From assembly GCA_947494645.1 (NCBI GenBank), contig CANLVO010000002.1:1-64000 (forward strand): DNA of 64,000 nt. The letters are read 5' to 3'. A program made the position numbers and the translations under genes. The notes under the pieces were generated by a model. That model made no database searches. It saw only the letters and a list, made by a program, of their open reading frames with translations, and had not been told where the DNA came from. This DNA comes from an uncultured Litoreibacter sp. (GTDB lineage Bacteria; Pseudomonadota; Alphaproteobacteria; Rhodobacterales; Rhodobacteraceae). Position 1 is the first letter of the stretch; the number at the start of each line of letters is the position of its first letter. Below, piece after piece: positions 25,878 through 34,240 of this stretch.

Positions 25878-26948
25878 ATGTTCGACCATACCAGCCCGAC
25901 CGGGCCCGCCGTCACGCCCGTCGAAACTCCGGTAAGACCTCAAGCAGATGCTCCGCAGACCGCTCGGGATTGGGTCAAAGTGCTCGCCAAATACCGCGAT
26001 CCGAGTGCCGGCCGCAGCCTGTTTGAGCTGGGCGTCACGATCGGGCCGTTCGTGTTGCTTTGGGCGTTGGCATGGTGGTCCTTGTCGGTCAGCTACTGGC
26101 TTACGTTGGCGATCTCGTTGGTCAACGCTGCGTTCCTGCTCAGGCTGTTCGCGATCCAGCATGACTGTGGCCACGGTGCATTCTTCGCCAACCGCACCGC
26201 CGATGACTGGCTGGGGCGCGGCCTCGGGATACTGACGCTGACCCCCTACGACGTCTGGCGCAGTTCGCATTCGATGCACCATTCCGCCTCGGGCAATCTA
26301 GACCGCCGCGGCATGGGCGACATCGCGACCCTTACCGTCGCCGAATACGAGGCGCTCAGCCGGTTCGAAAAGCTTCGATACCGCCTCTATCGCCACCCGA
26401 TTGTGCTTTTCGGCCTTGGGCCGGGATACTTGTTCTTCCTGCAAAACCGGCTGCCGCTGGGGCTGATGAACAAAGCCAAATACTGGGTCAGCGCAATGGT
26501 CACCAATGCCGGTATCTTTGCAGCCCTCGGTCTGATCATCTGGTTCGGTGGTCTCATGCCCGTCTTGATGATCTTCGTGCCCTCCACCTTGCTGGCCGCC
26601 ACCGCGGGGGTCTGGCTTTTTTATGTCCAACACCAGTTTGAAACCACCCATTGGGAGGCCGAGGACGAGTGGCAAATCCACGACGCGGCCCTTGAAGGCA
26701 GCTCGCACTATGTCATGCCAAAAGTGTTGCAATGGCTGAGCGCCAATATCGGCATCCACCATGTGCATCACCTCTACAGCCGCATCCCGTTTTATCGCCT
26801 CCCTGAGGTGCTGCGCGACCACGCCACACTGGCAGAGGGCAACCGCATGACGATCCGCGAAAGCCTCGCCAACGCGCGGCTGCACCTGTGGGACGAAGAC
26901 AGCAAACGTTTGCTTTCCTTTGCACAGGCCCGAGCCCGCCACGCTTGA
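25878..26948 (+). CDS. fatty acid desaturase
   Basis: A membrane di-iron desaturase of 356 residues with all three histidine boxes: HDCGHGAFF, HSMHHSASGN and IHHVHHLYSRIP. Hydrophobic segments flank the first two boxes. Such enzymes introduce a double bond into acyl lipids, and related proteins act on acyl-CoA or glycerolipids; the regiospecificity is not readable. The start at 25878 is chosen as the first ATG after the promoter-like region; an upstream start at 25818 is possible. Monocistronic between ispH and the LysE-type gene. Confidence 0.9.
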   Translation: MFDHTSPTGPAVTPVETPVRPQADAPQTARDWVKVLAKYRDPSAGRSLFELGVTIGPFVLLWALAWWSLSVSYWLTLAISLVNAAFLLRLFAIQHDCGHGAFFANRTADDWLGRGLGILTLTPYDVWRSSHSMHHSASGNLDRRGMGDIATLTVAEYEALSRFEKLRYRLYRHPIVLFGLGPGYLFFLQNRLPLGLMNKAKYWVSAMVTNAGIFAALGLIIWFGGLMPVLMIFVPSTLLAATAGVWLFYVQHQFETTHWEAEDEWQIHDAALEGSSHYVMPKVLQWLSANIGIHHVHHLYSRIPFYRLPEVLRDHATLAEGNRMTIRESLANARLHLWDEDSKRLLSFAQARARHA

Positions 26949-27029
26949 CGCGCCAGCCCGAACAGATACCCCCGTGACATCCCCACGCGGCGTGATAGGT
27001 CTAGAGCGGACCCACCGCAGGATGCCGTC

Positions 27030-27644
27030 ATGATCACGCTTCAATTCCTCCTCACCGCTCTGGTCGTCGTCTTGGCCCCGGGCACTGGGGTTATCTACAC
27101 GCTGGCGCTGGGCTTGGGCCAAGGCCGGCGCGCGGCCCTTTGGGCGGCGCTTGGATGCACCTTCGGGATTGTGCCGCATCTGGCCGCAGCGACCCTCGGG
27201 TTGGCCGCTCTGCTGCATACCTCTGCCCTGCTGTTCCAGGTAGTGAAATTCGCGGGCGTCGCCTATTTGCTCTACCTTGCGTGGCAGGCGCTAAAAGCCG
27301 GCGGCGCTCTTTCCGTTTCCCCAGACGCGGCGCCGCAAGCGGGCTGGACCATCGCGCGGCGTGGGGCGCTGATTAACATTCTCAACCCGAAGCTGTCGAT
27401 CTTCTTTCTGGCCCTGCTGCCGCCGTTTCTCTCAGGAAACCCGGCCACCGCAACGCTGGAAATGACCGTCTTGGGCGCGGTGTTCATGGCGCTGACCTTC
27501 GCGGTCTTCGTGCTTTACGGCCTATTCGCCGCCCGCGCCCGCCGCGCCATTCTGGGCTCCGAGCGGGTCATGACATGGCTCAACCGCTCTTTCGCCGCGC
27601 TCTTTGCCGGGCTCGGCGCAAAGCTGGCCTTTGAACGCGCATGA
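27030..27644 (+). CDS. LysE-family exporter
   Basis: The 204-residue membrane protein has about six hydrophobic segments and the family element VVLAPGTGVIYTLALGLGQG near the N-terminus, followed by GCTFGIVPHLAAA and INILNPKLSIFFLALLP. It would export an amino acid or related compound. It begins a five-gene operon: its stop overlaps DUF3429 by 4 nt, which overlaps the methyltransferase, which overlaps rnhA. Confidence 0.87.
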   Translation: MITLQFLLTALVVVLAPGTGVIYTLALGLGQGRRAALWAALGCTFGIVPHLAAATLGLAALLHTSALLFQVVKFAGVAYLLYLAWQALKAGGALSVSPDAAPQAGWTIARRGALINILNPKLSIFFLALLPPFLSGNPATATLEMTVLGAVFMALTFAVFVLYGLFAARARRAILGSERVMTWLNRSFAALFAGLGAKLAFERA

Positions 27645-28084
27645 CCCAAATTCCACGCCCGGCGCTCTATCTAGGCCTTGCAGGTCTGCTGCCCTTCCTC
27701 TGGGCAGCCTTGGGCATACTGGTCCCCGCCATTTCCGAGGCCACCGTCGGCATACTCGGTGCAAGGTTCAATGCGCCCTTCATCCTGATTTCTTACGGCA
27801 CGGTGATCCTATGCTTCATGTCCGGCGTGCTGTGGGGCTTCGCAGTCAAGTCAGATCGCTTCCTGCCCTATCTGGTCTCCACCCTTCCCGCGCTCTGGGC
27901 CTTTTTCTCCATCGGCGGCGGAGAGCGTCAGGCCACCTCCGCCGTGCTGATCGGCTTCTTGCTCGTCTTCTTGTTCGATGTGCAGTTCGCCGTCTGGCGG
28001 CTGACCCCACCGTGGTGGATCAAATTGCGCGCGCTGCTCACCGCCATTGTCCTCGCCTGCCTTGCCATAGGATTACTCGCATGA
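27641..28084 (+). CDS. DUF3429 membrane protein
   Basis: A 147-residue protein with four to five hydrophobic segments. The ISYGTVILCFMSGVLWGFA stretch and the C-terminal WWIKLR segment are typical of DUF3429, a family of unknown function in proteobacteria. It overlaps both neighbours by 4 nt, so translation is coupled through the run. Confidence 0.8.
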   Translation: MTQIPRPALYLGLAGLLPFLWAALGILVPAISEATVGILGARFNAPFILISYGTVILCFMSGVLWGFAVKSDRFLPYLVSTLPALWAFFSIGGGERQATSAVLIGFLLVFLFDVQFAVWRLTPPWWIKLRALLTAIVLACLAIGLLA

Positions 28085-28671
28085 CCGACGAAAAGACCAT
28101 CGAAGTCTACAACCAGAAAGCCGCCAGCTACGATGATCTGGTCTCCCGCGATGCGCCCGATCAGGACTTGCAGGCCTTCATTGATGCGGTCAAGCCGGGC
28201 GGCCACGTGCTCGACCTCGGTTGTGGCCCCGGCAACTCGGCGGCCATGATGCAGGAAGCCGACCTCACCGCTGACGCCATGGACGCCTCTGCCGAAATGG
28301 TGCGCGTCGCCCGCGACAAATACGGCGTCGACGCCAAACACGCGACATTCGACGACCTAACAGCCGATAGCGTCTATGATGGCATCTGGGCCAATTTTTC
28401 ACTCCTTCATGCCACCAAATCCGATATGCCCCGCTATCTCAAAGCGATCCATACGGCGCTGAAGCCCGGCGGCATTTTCCATATCGGCACCAAGCTCGGC
28501 ATGGACGAGGAGCGCGACAGCATCGGCCGCATGTACAGCTACTACGAGGCGGATGAGCTGCTCGATCTGCTCAAAGCAGCAGGTTTTACCCCCCGCACCC
28601 CGCGCTTTGGCCGCGACAAAGGTCTGTCGGGTGAAATGGCCGATTTCATCGTCGTTCTCAACGATGCCTGA
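28081..28671 (+). CDS. class I SAM-dependent methyltransferase
   Basis: A 196-residue Rossmann-fold methyltransferase with the SAM-binding motif [16 protein letters not shown] (about residues 42-56), the acidic motif [10 protein letters not shown] and the [13 protein letters not shown] post-motif region. The ATG at 28081 overlaps the DUF3429 stop by 4 nt. A small UbiE-like protein; substrate unknown. Its own stop overlaps the rnhA start by 8 nt. Confidence 0.87.
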   Translation: MTDEKTIEVYNQKAASYDDLVSRDAPDQDLQAFIDAVKPGGHVLDLGCGPGNSAAMMQEADLTADAMDASAEMVRVARDKYGVDAKHATFDDLTADSVYDGIWANFSLLHATKSDMPRYLKAIHTALKPGGIFHIGTKLGMDEERDSIGRMYSYYEADELLDLLKAAGFTPRTPRFGRDKGLSGEMADFIVVLNDA

Positions 28672-29113
28672 GCTTTTCGCCTACACAGACGGCGCCTGCT
28701 CTGGCAATCCCGGCCCCGGCGGCTGGGGCGCGATCCTGATTGCCCGCGACGGCGACACCGTCCTGAAAGAACGCGAGCTCAACGGCGGCGCGCCCCAAAC
28801 CACCAACAACCGGATGGAGCTGATGGCCGCCATCAGCGCGTTAGAGGCCCTCGACAAACCAGCCGCCCTGACGCTGGTCACCGACAGCTCATACGTCAAG
28901 GACGGCATCACCAAATGGATCTACGGCTGGAAATCCAAAGGTTGGAAAAAGAAAGGCGGGGAGATCAAGAATATCGACCTCTGGCAACGCCTCGATGCCG
29001 CCCGCGACCGCCATGACGTGACCTGGGAATGGGTCAAGGGCCATGCTGGCCACCCCGAAAACGAACGCGCAGATGAATTGGCCCGTGCAGGCATGGCCCC
29101 CTTCAAGCCCTAA
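28664..29113 (+). CDS. rnhA: ribonuclease HI
   Basis: A 149-residue RNase HI with the catalytic acidic residues in place: [14 protein letters not shown] (first Asp), [14 protein letters not shown] (Glu), [10 protein letters not shown] (Asp) and the C-terminal [12 protein letters not shown] (last Asp). It removes RNA from RNA-DNA hybrids. The start at 28664 lies inside the 3' end of the methyltransferase gene and matches the family N-terminus. Confidence 0.95.
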   Translation: MPELFAYTDGACSGNPGPGGWGAILIARDGDTVLKERELNGGAPQTTNNRMELMAAISALEALDKPAALTLVTDSSYVKDGITKWIYGWKSKGWKKKGGEIKNIDLWQRLDAARDRHDVTWEWVKGHAGHPENERADELARAGMAPFKP

Positions 29114-29123
29114 AGAGCAAGCC

Positions 29124-29525
29124 GTGATTCACAAAGCATGCCCCATCGCGCTCCACCCTGACGGCACGCCGCTGCGTCTGGCCGCCTTCACCCACCCGAA
29201 AGCAGGCCTGCAACTGGTCAAAGGCACGATAGAGCCCGGCGAAAATCCCGCAAAAGCCGCCGCCCGAGAGCTCTTCGAGGAAAGCGGGCTCGAAACCAAA
29301 TCAGCCATCTTTGTCGGCGAGAGCACCGATATCGCTCCGGATCAGCACTGGCACTTCGCCCTTTGCCGGGTTGCCCCACCGGTCCGCGACAGGTGGCAAC
29401 ATGTCTGCGCCGATGACGGCGGCCACCTGTTCAAATTCCACTGGCACGATCTCGACGCGCCCGCCCAAGGGTTCGCGCGCCCCTACCAAAATGCCCTGGA
29501 CTGGATCAAAACTCACTTGCGGTAA
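29124..29525 (+). CDS. NUDIX hydrolase, GTG start
   Basis: The NUDIX box GTIEPGENPAKAAARELFEESGL matches G-x5-E-x7-R-E-x-x-E-E-x-G and sits near residue 38 of a 133-residue protein. GTG at 29124, 10 bp after the rnhA stop, is the only start that neither invades rnhA nor removes the fold. NUDIX enzymes hydrolyse nucleoside diphosphate derivatives; this one is unassigned. Its 3' end overlaps the convergent small membrane-protein gene by 13 nt. Confidence 0.83.
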   Translation: MIHKACPIALHPDGTPLRLAAFTHPKAGLQLVKGTIEPGENPAKAAARELFEESGLETKSAIFVGESTDIAPDQHWHFALCRVAPPVRDRWQHVCADDGGHLFKFHWHDLDAPAQGFARPYQNALDWIKTHLR

Positions 29526-29752
29526 TGCGTAGGCACCAAAATCAGCGCCCCCACCGCGCTGATAATCGCATCTACCCCCGGCGGCCCAAAGCTGATCCCG
29601 AACATCACCCGCACCATGAAAAACAACACCGATCCGCCCACCGCAATGATGATCGAAGCCAGCACGCCATTATGCGTGAACCCGGTCCTCTCAGACACAT
29701 AGCCCACAACCCCGGCAATCATCATCGCGCCGAAAAATGCAAAAAATGCCAT
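29513..29752 (-). CDS. small GlsB/YeaQ-like membrane protein
   Basis: A 79-residue hydrophobic protein with three predicted membrane segments and a GxxGG-type turn (IIIAVGGSVLFFMV), resembling the GlsB/YeaQ/YmgE (transglycosylase-associated) family in size and pattern. That relation is inference. It overlaps the 3' end of the convergent NUDIX gene by 13 nt, so the two mRNAs are complementary at their ends. Confidence 0.68.
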   Translation of the reverse strand: MAFFAFFGAMMIAGVVGYVSERTGFTHNGVLASIIIAVGGSVLFFMVRVMFGISFGPPGVDAIISAVGALILVPTHYRK

Positions 29753-29847
29753 TGCTTACCTCAACTCTTCATTAAGGTTAACGCGCGCCGCGACAGAGAA
29801 AAACCCTGCTTCATCTTGGCAAAAATACCTAAATCCCAACGCACATC

Positions 29848-30747
29848 TCACGAGAGCCGCTTTGGAAGTGAAAACCCCGCCAAAAACGCATCCACCTCCT
29901 GCGCTGCCTTGCCAGGCCGTTGCGCCCGGGTGATCTCCACAGCCCCGTCCCCGCACGCGACGCGAAACCCCTCCAACACGGTCCCCGGCACGCCAGAGCC
30001 CTCCGCCAGCTGGCTGCCCAGCAGCTTCAAACGCGCCCCCTCCGCCTCGCACCAGGCTCCTGGAAAGGGCGCCAAACCGCGGATCAACCGGTCCACCTCG
30101 ACCGCAGGCCGGACCCAGTCGATCCGCGCCTCTGCCTTGTCGATCTTTGCAGCATAGGTCACCCCGTCCTCAGGCTGCACCTCTGGCTTCAACCCGTCCA
30201 ACCCGGCCAAAACCTCGACGATCTGCGCCGCCCCCAAGGCCGCCAGCCGATCATGTAACGCGCCCGTGGTCTCGGTCTCGCCGATGTTCAAAACGGCCCG
30301 GCTCAGCACAGGCCCGGTGTCCAGCCCCGCCTCCATCTGCATGATGCAAACGCCGGTCTGAGCGTCGCCTGCCATGATTGCACGATGGATCGGCGCAGCT
30401 CCGCGCCAGCGCGGCAGCAATGACGCATGAATGTTCAAACAGCCGCGCTTGGGCGCATCCAACACTGCCTGAGGCAACAACAACCCGTAGGCCACCACCA
30501 CCGCAATGTCGGCCTCCAACGCCGCAAATTCCGCCTGCGCGCCCGCGTCCTTCAAGGATACCGGATGGCGCACCTCCAGCCCCAAAGCCTCCGCACGCAT
30601 CTGGACGGCGGAGGCCCGCAAGGCTTTCCCCCGCCCCGCCGGGCGAGGCGGCTGCGAATAGACCGCACAAATCTCGTGCCCCGCCGCAACCAAAGCGTCG
30701 AGGGCTGCAACGGAAAACTCTGGCGTGCCCATGAAGACAACTCTCAT
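29848..30747 (-). CDS. fmt: methionyl-tRNA formyltransferase
   Basis: The 299-residue protein opens [19 protein letters not shown] and contains the folate-binding and catalytic signature [18 protein letters not shown] with Asn, His and the later Asp; the C-terminal OB-like domain follows from about residue 205. Fmt formylates initiator Met-tRNA. It is the last gene of a def-def-def-fmt run and overlaps the deformylase-like gene by 4 nt. Confidence 0.96.
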   Translation of the reverse strand: MRVVFMGTPEFSVAALDALVAAGHEICAVYSQPPRPAGRGKALRASAVQMRAEALGLEVRHPVSLKDAGAQAEFAALEADIAVVVAYGLLLPQAVLDAPKRGCLNIHASLLPRWRGAAPIHRAIMAGDAQTGVCIMQMEAGLDTGPVLSRAVLNIGETETTGALHDRLAALGAAQIVEVLAGLDGLKPEVQPEDGVTYAAKIDKAEARIDWVRPAVEVDRLIRGLAPFPGAWCEAEGARLKLLGSQLAEGSGVPGTVLEGFRVACGDGAVEITRAQRPGKAAQEVDAFLAGFSLPKRLS

Positions 30748-31235
30748 TTCATCCCCTTCAGCGCTTTCTTGATCAACATAGCGCGTTTGGTGCGGCTCAG
30801 GTGGTCAAAGAACATCTTGCCGTCCAGATGGTCGATCTGATGCTGTACCGAGGTCGCCCACAGCCCCACGAAATCCCGCTCCTCCGGCACTCCCTCGGCA
30901 TTCAGAAACCCGACTGTCACTGCCCGCGGACGCTCCAGTTTGGCCCAGACGCCCGGCAGGTTCGGGCTGCCTTCCTCATGCGCGCGCATCTGGGCGGAGG
31001 CGTGCAGGATCACCGGGTTCGCCATCCGCACCGCTTGGCCCCGCGCCTCGGAAGCGTCTACAACAGCGAGCCTTTGCATCACCCCCAGCTGCACCGCCGC
31101 CAGCCCGACACCGGGCATGGTGTCCATCGCAAGGATCATCTCGTCCCAGATCGCGCGGGTTTCATCGGTCACCGCCGCCACCTCCGCCGCGACCGTTTGT
31201 AGCCGCCGATCAGGCCAGATCAAAAACGGCCTCAC
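30744..31235 (-). CDS. peptide-deformylase-like protein, catalytic residues lost
   Basis: A 163-residue deformylase homologue: motif 1 is present as [11 protein letters not shown], but motif 2 reads EEGSPNLPG instead of EGCLS (the metal-binding Cys is missing) and motif 3 reads QHQIDHLDG instead of HEIDHL (the catalytic Glu is Gln). It should therefore bind metal poorly and not deformylate N-formyl peptides. The frame is intact and coupled by 4-nt overlaps to def upstream and fmt downstream, so it is kept as a protein rather than decaying. Perhaps a binding or regulatory partner. Confidence 0.85.
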   Translation of the reverse strand: MRPFLIWPDRRLQTVAAEVAAVTDETRAIWDEMILAMDTMPGVGLAAVQLGVMQRLAVVDASEARGQAVRMANPVILHASAQMRAHEEGSPNLPGVWAKLERPRAVTVGFLNAEGVPEERDFVGLWATSVQHQIDHLDGKMFFDHLSRTKRAMLIKKALKGMK

Positions 31236-31690
31236 GCTGCGACCTCGTGATCAAGGATCAGCACCCCGTTCAGATGGTCGATTTCATGGCAGATACAGGC
31301 AGCCTCAAACCCGTCAAAAGCGCCCCGTCGCTGGGTGCTGGTCTCATCCAGCCACATTACCTCGATCCGTGCGGGGCGCGTGACCGCTACCGGTCGGTTG
31401 GGGATCGACAGGCACCCTTCCTCATTCACCTGCACCGCATCAGAGCGCCACAGAATCTCCGGGTTCACGAAGGCCATCGGCGTGGGTTTCGCGTCTTTCC
31501 AAGTGGCATCCATGACAAACACCCGGCTCAACACCCCGACCTGAGGTGCCGCCAAACCGCGCCCAGGCGCGTCATACATGGTTTCGAACATATCGCTAAT
31601 CAGATCCTGCATCGCCGCGTCCACCACCAGAACCGGCGCACACAGCTGGTGCAGCCTTGGGTCAGGGTCCATCACAATGTGTCGGATCAC
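31232..31690 (-). CDS. def: peptide deformylase
   Basis: A short deformylase of 152 residues with all three motifs: GRGLAAPQVG, EEGCLSIP and CHEIDHLNG. It removes the formyl group from nascent N-termini using a metal held by the Cys and two His. It lacks the C-terminal helix of the longer copy upstream. It overlaps the degenerate deformylase gene by 4 nt and lies 11 bp after the longer def. Confidence 0.93.
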   Translation of the reverse strand: MIRHIVMDPDPRLHQLCAPVLVVDAAMQDLISDMFETMYDAPGRGLAAPQVGVLSRVFVMDATWKDAKPTPMAFVNPEILWRSDAVQVNEEGCLSIPNRPVAVTRPARIEVMWLDETSTQRRGAFDGFEAACICHEIDHLNGVLILDHEVAA

Positions 31691-31701
31691 CGAAATACCG
31701 C

Positions 31702-32220
31702 TTAGGCTCGGGCGCGTTCGCGTTTCAGCTTGACCATTTTGCGGGTGATCAGCTGACGCTTCAGCGGCTTGAGGTAGTCAATGAACAGCTTGCCCTCAAG
31801 GTGGTCAATCTCATGCTGCACGCAGGTGGCCCACAGCCCGTCAAAGGTCTCCTTCTGCGCGTTACCATCGAGATCCATCCACGCGACAGTCACATCGGCG
31901 GGCCGGGTCACGTCGGCAAACTGATCGGGGATCGAAAGACATCCCTCTTCATAGGTGTTCAGCGCGTCCGACACCTCCACCACCTCCGGGTTCAACATCA
32001 CTATGGGTCGCGCAGGCGCGCCTTCTTCCTTGACGCAATCCAGCACGATCATCCGGCTCAGCACACCCACCTGAGGCGCGGCCAGCCCGATGCCCGGCGC
32101 CTCGTACATCGCGTGCAGCATCTTGTCCGCCAGTTCCCGCAACGCGTCAGAGCTGTCAGTAACAGGGGCAGAGACCTTCTTCAGGCGCGGGTCGGGGTGG
32201 ATCAGAATAGGCAAGGTCAT
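31702..32220 (-). CDS. def: peptide deformylase
   Basis: The 172-residue protein begins MTLPILIHPDPRLKKVSAPV and has motifs GIGLAAPQVG, EEGCLSIPDQ and QHEIDHLEGKLFIDYL, the canonical bacterial type. It is the first of the three tandem deformylase genes and probably the main enzyme, given its standard length and C-terminus. Together with fmt it controls formylation and deformylation of N-termini. Confidence 0.95.
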   Translation of the reverse strand: MTLPILIHPDPRLKKVSAPVTDSSDALRELADKMLHAMYEAPGIGLAAPQVGVLSRMIVLDCVKEEGAPARPIVMLNPEVVEVSDALNTYEEGCLSIPDQFADVTRPADVTVAWMDLDGNAQKETFDGLWATCVQHEIDHLEGKLFIDYLKPLKRQLITRKMVKLKRERARA

Positions 32221-32278
32221 AGTCCTCAGATAGCCGTTCTGGCCTGAGGCGACAACCCGCCGGGCCTCCCGCTTGGAA

Positions 32279-32330
32279 TGTAACCTTGACGTTACTTTCC
32301 GAAAAGGCTAAATGTCACCCCAAGGTTACA
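32279..32330. promoter_or_regulatory. inverted-repeat operator and promoter region
   Basis: TGTAACCTTG (32279-32288) and its exact reverse complement CAAGGTTACA (32321-32330) flank a -35-like TTGACG (32286-32291). The left half is also the interrupted palindrome GTAAC-N6-GTTAC. The region lies just upstream of the membrane-protein/XRE operon, so it is a natural autoregulatory site for the XRE product. Confidence 0.55.
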
Positions 32331-32346
32331 CCTCGAAGGAGCCCTC

Positions 32347-32751
32347 ATGGCCGTCAACGTCGTCGCCCGCATCCGAACGCTTTCCAACATCGCCATCGTG
32401 CTGGTCATCGCCGCGTTTCTCTTTGCCATTTGGCTGGGCGAAGGCCGCCTGTCTGAGCAATGGGTCTGGATCCTTGGCAGCGTGGCGGTCGCAGGCATCG
32501 TCGCGCAGCTGCTGGCCTCTCTGATCTTCCGCAACCAGATCGCCGCCGCCTGGGACGAGCAAGCCCAGTATCTCAATCGGCAGTCCTATGTCTTCGGCTA
32601 CTGGCTGGTGATGGCGACCTTCCTCACCTTCTTCGTGCTGATCCAGCTGGGCGTCATGCGCCCCGATGCGGCCTTCTTCTTCATGGGCCCCGCACTGATT
32701 GGCCCGTCTGCCTATATGGCCTTTGCCGCCTTGCGGGGGCGCACAGATTGA
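32347..32751 (+). CDS. hypothetical membrane protein, 134 aa
   Basis: Four hydrophobic segments (about 13-29, 42-60, 82-101, 106-125) separated by short polar loops. I do not recognise a family. GAAGGAGC is about 6 nt before the ATG. Its stop overlaps the TTG start of a tiny XRE regulator by 4 nt. Small membrane proteins paired with a Cro-like regulator are frequent in bacteria. Confidence 0.72.
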   Translation: MAVNVVARIRTLSNIAIVLVIAAFLFAIWLGEGRLSEQWVWILGSVAVAGIVAQLLASLIFRNQIAAAWDEQAQYLNRQSYVFGYWLVMATFLTFFVLIQLGVMRPDAAFFFMGPALIGPSAYMAFAALRGRTD

Positions 32752-32954
32752 CCCTGCACAATACGCTCGCCATCCACCGCAAGGCCGCAGGCCTGACGCA
32801 GGCGCAGCTGGCCGAACGGGTGAGTGTCTCCCGTAAGACCATCAACACCGTCGAAAACGCAGTCTTCATCCCCTCCACCGTTCTGGCCCTGAAACTGGCG
32901 CAGGCCTTGGGGCAGCCGGTGGAGGTTCTTTTCTCTCTTGAACCTCCCACCTGA
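32748..32954 (+). CDS. small XRE-family regulator, TTG start
   Basis: A 68-residue Cro/C1-type helix-turn-helix protein: AGLTQAQLAERVSVSRKTINTVEN is the DNA-binding motif and the remainder the short helical pack of the YgzD type. No other start codon is available before the motif, and TTG at 32748 overlaps the upstream stop as TTGA, so translation is coupled. The inverted repeat at 32279-32330 is the likely operator. Too short to sense a ligand by a separate domain. Confidence 0.78.
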   Translation: MTLHNTLAIHRKAAGLTQAQLAERVSVSRKTINTVENAVFIPSTVLALKLAQALGQPVEVLFSLEPPT

Positions 32955-32990
32955 CACCGCGAAAGTTGCCCCGACTTCAAGGAGACCAAG

Positions 32991-34160
32991 ATGAGCTTTG
33001 ACACCCCACCCGACCGCCGCGGCACCCATTGCGTGAAATGGGACAGGATGGAGGCGATCTACGGCGTTTCCGCCGAGGACGGAATTTCGATGTGGGTGGC
33101 AGACATGGAGTTCGAAGCCGCGCCGGTGATCCAGAAGGCTGTGCAGGACATGGTAGATCACGGCGTCTACGGCTATTTCGGCGATGACAGCGAATACACC
33201 GCCGCGATCTGCTGGTGGATGAAAAACCGCCACGGCTGGCATGTGGAGCCTGAGTGGATCTTTACCACCCATGGGCTGGTCAACGGCACCGCCATGTGCG
33301 TCGACGCCTTCACCAAACCCGGCGACGGCGTCGTGCTGTTCACCCCTGTTTACCACGCCTTCGCCAAGGTCATCAAAGCCGCCGGCCGCGAGGTGATCGA
33401 ATGCGAAATGGCCTTGGAGGGTGGTCGCTACGAGATGGACTTCGACGCCTACGACGCGCAAATGACCGGCAACGAAAGCATGGTCATCCTCTGCTCGCCC
33501 CACAACCCCGGCGGCCGCGTCTGGACCAAGTCCGAGCTGCAAGCCGTCGCCGCCTTCGCCGAACGCCACGACCTCGTGCTGGTCTCCGATGAAATCCACC
33601 ACGATCTGGTTTTCACCGGCCAGACACACATCCCCATGGCCAATATCGTGGGCATCACCGACCGGTTGGTGATGATGACCGCGACCACCAAGACCTTCAA
33701 CATCGCAGGCTCCCATTCCGGCAATGTCATCATCGCCGACCCCGACCTGCGCGCCACTTTCGCCGCCCGCATGGCAGCGCTGGGCATGTCGCCCAACTCC
33801 TTCGGACTATTCATGGCCACCGCCGCCTACTCGCCAGAGGGCGCCAAATGGGTCGACGACTGCGTGGCCTATATCGAGGAAAACAAAGAACTCTTCGATG
33901 CGGGCATCAACGCCATCCCCGGCCTGAAATCCATGACCCTGGAGGCCACCTACCTGGCTTGGGTCGACTTCTCCGGCACTGGCATGAGCAAGGAAGAATT
34001 CACCAACCGCGTCGCCAAGGATGCCAAGATTGCGGTCAACGCGGGTCCAACCTTCGGCAAAGGTGGTGACGACTTCCTCCGCTTCAACATCGCCGCCCCC
34101 CGCAGCCAGGTCGAGGACGCCATCGCCCGCATGCAGAAAGCCTTCGGCGACCTGCAATAG
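32991..34160 (+). CDS. MalY/PatB-family PLP aminotransferase (cystathionine beta-lyase)
   Basis: A 389-residue fold-type I PLP enzyme. Recognisable parts are the MalY/PatB opening RRGTHCVKWD, SPHNPGGRVWTKSEL, the SDEIHHDLVF aspartate region and the Schiff-base lysine in TATTKTFNIAG. Family members cleave C-S bonds of cystathionine or cysteine conjugates, and MalY has a separate regulatory role in E. coli. AAGGAG lies 7 nt before the ATG. Followed by a hairpin shared with the convergent LacI-type gene. Confidence 0.87.
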   Translation: MSFDTPPDRRGTHCVKWDRMEAIYGVSAEDGISMWVADMEFEAAPVIQKAVQDMVDHGVYGYFGDDSEYTAAICWWMKNRHGWHVEPEWIFTTHGLVNGTAMCVDAFTKPGDGVVLFTPVYHAFAKVIKAAGREVIECEMALEGGRYEMDFDAYDAQMTGNESMVILCSPHNPGGRVWTKSELQAVAAFAERHDLVLVSDEIHHDLVFTGQTHIPMANIVGITDRLVMMTATTKTFNIAGSHSGNVIIADPDLRATFAARMAALGMSPNSFGLFMATAAYSPEGAKWVDDCVAYIEENKELFDAGINAIPGLKSMTLEATYLAWVDFSGTGMSKEEFTNRVAKDAKIAVNAGPTFGKGGDDFLRFNIAAPRSQVEDAIARMQKAFGDLQ

Positions 34161-34203
34161 TCTTCCTATGTTCAAAAATATCCCGGGGGAGGAGCGTAGC
34201 GAC

Positions 34204-34218
34204 GGGGGCAGAGCCCCC
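34204..34218. terminator. GGGGGC-AGA-GCCCCC hairpin
   Basis: A 6-bp GC stem (34204-34209 and 34213-34218) with a three-base loop sits between the convergent malY-type and LacI-type genes, preceded by AAATATCCCGGGGG. It is a member of the hairpin family also found at 13003 and 42480. Confidence 0.6.
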
Positions 34219-34240
34219 AAATTGTATCTTGCAAAGCCCT

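Noticed and set aside
26298-27218. 306-codon minus-strand frame over the desaturase
   Set aside because: Antisense to a desaturase with all histidine boxes; biased composition.
32347-32954. Toxin-antitoxin pair formed by the membrane protein and XRE gene
   Set aside because: The membrane protein has four segments and no toxin signature; order and size do not match a known type.
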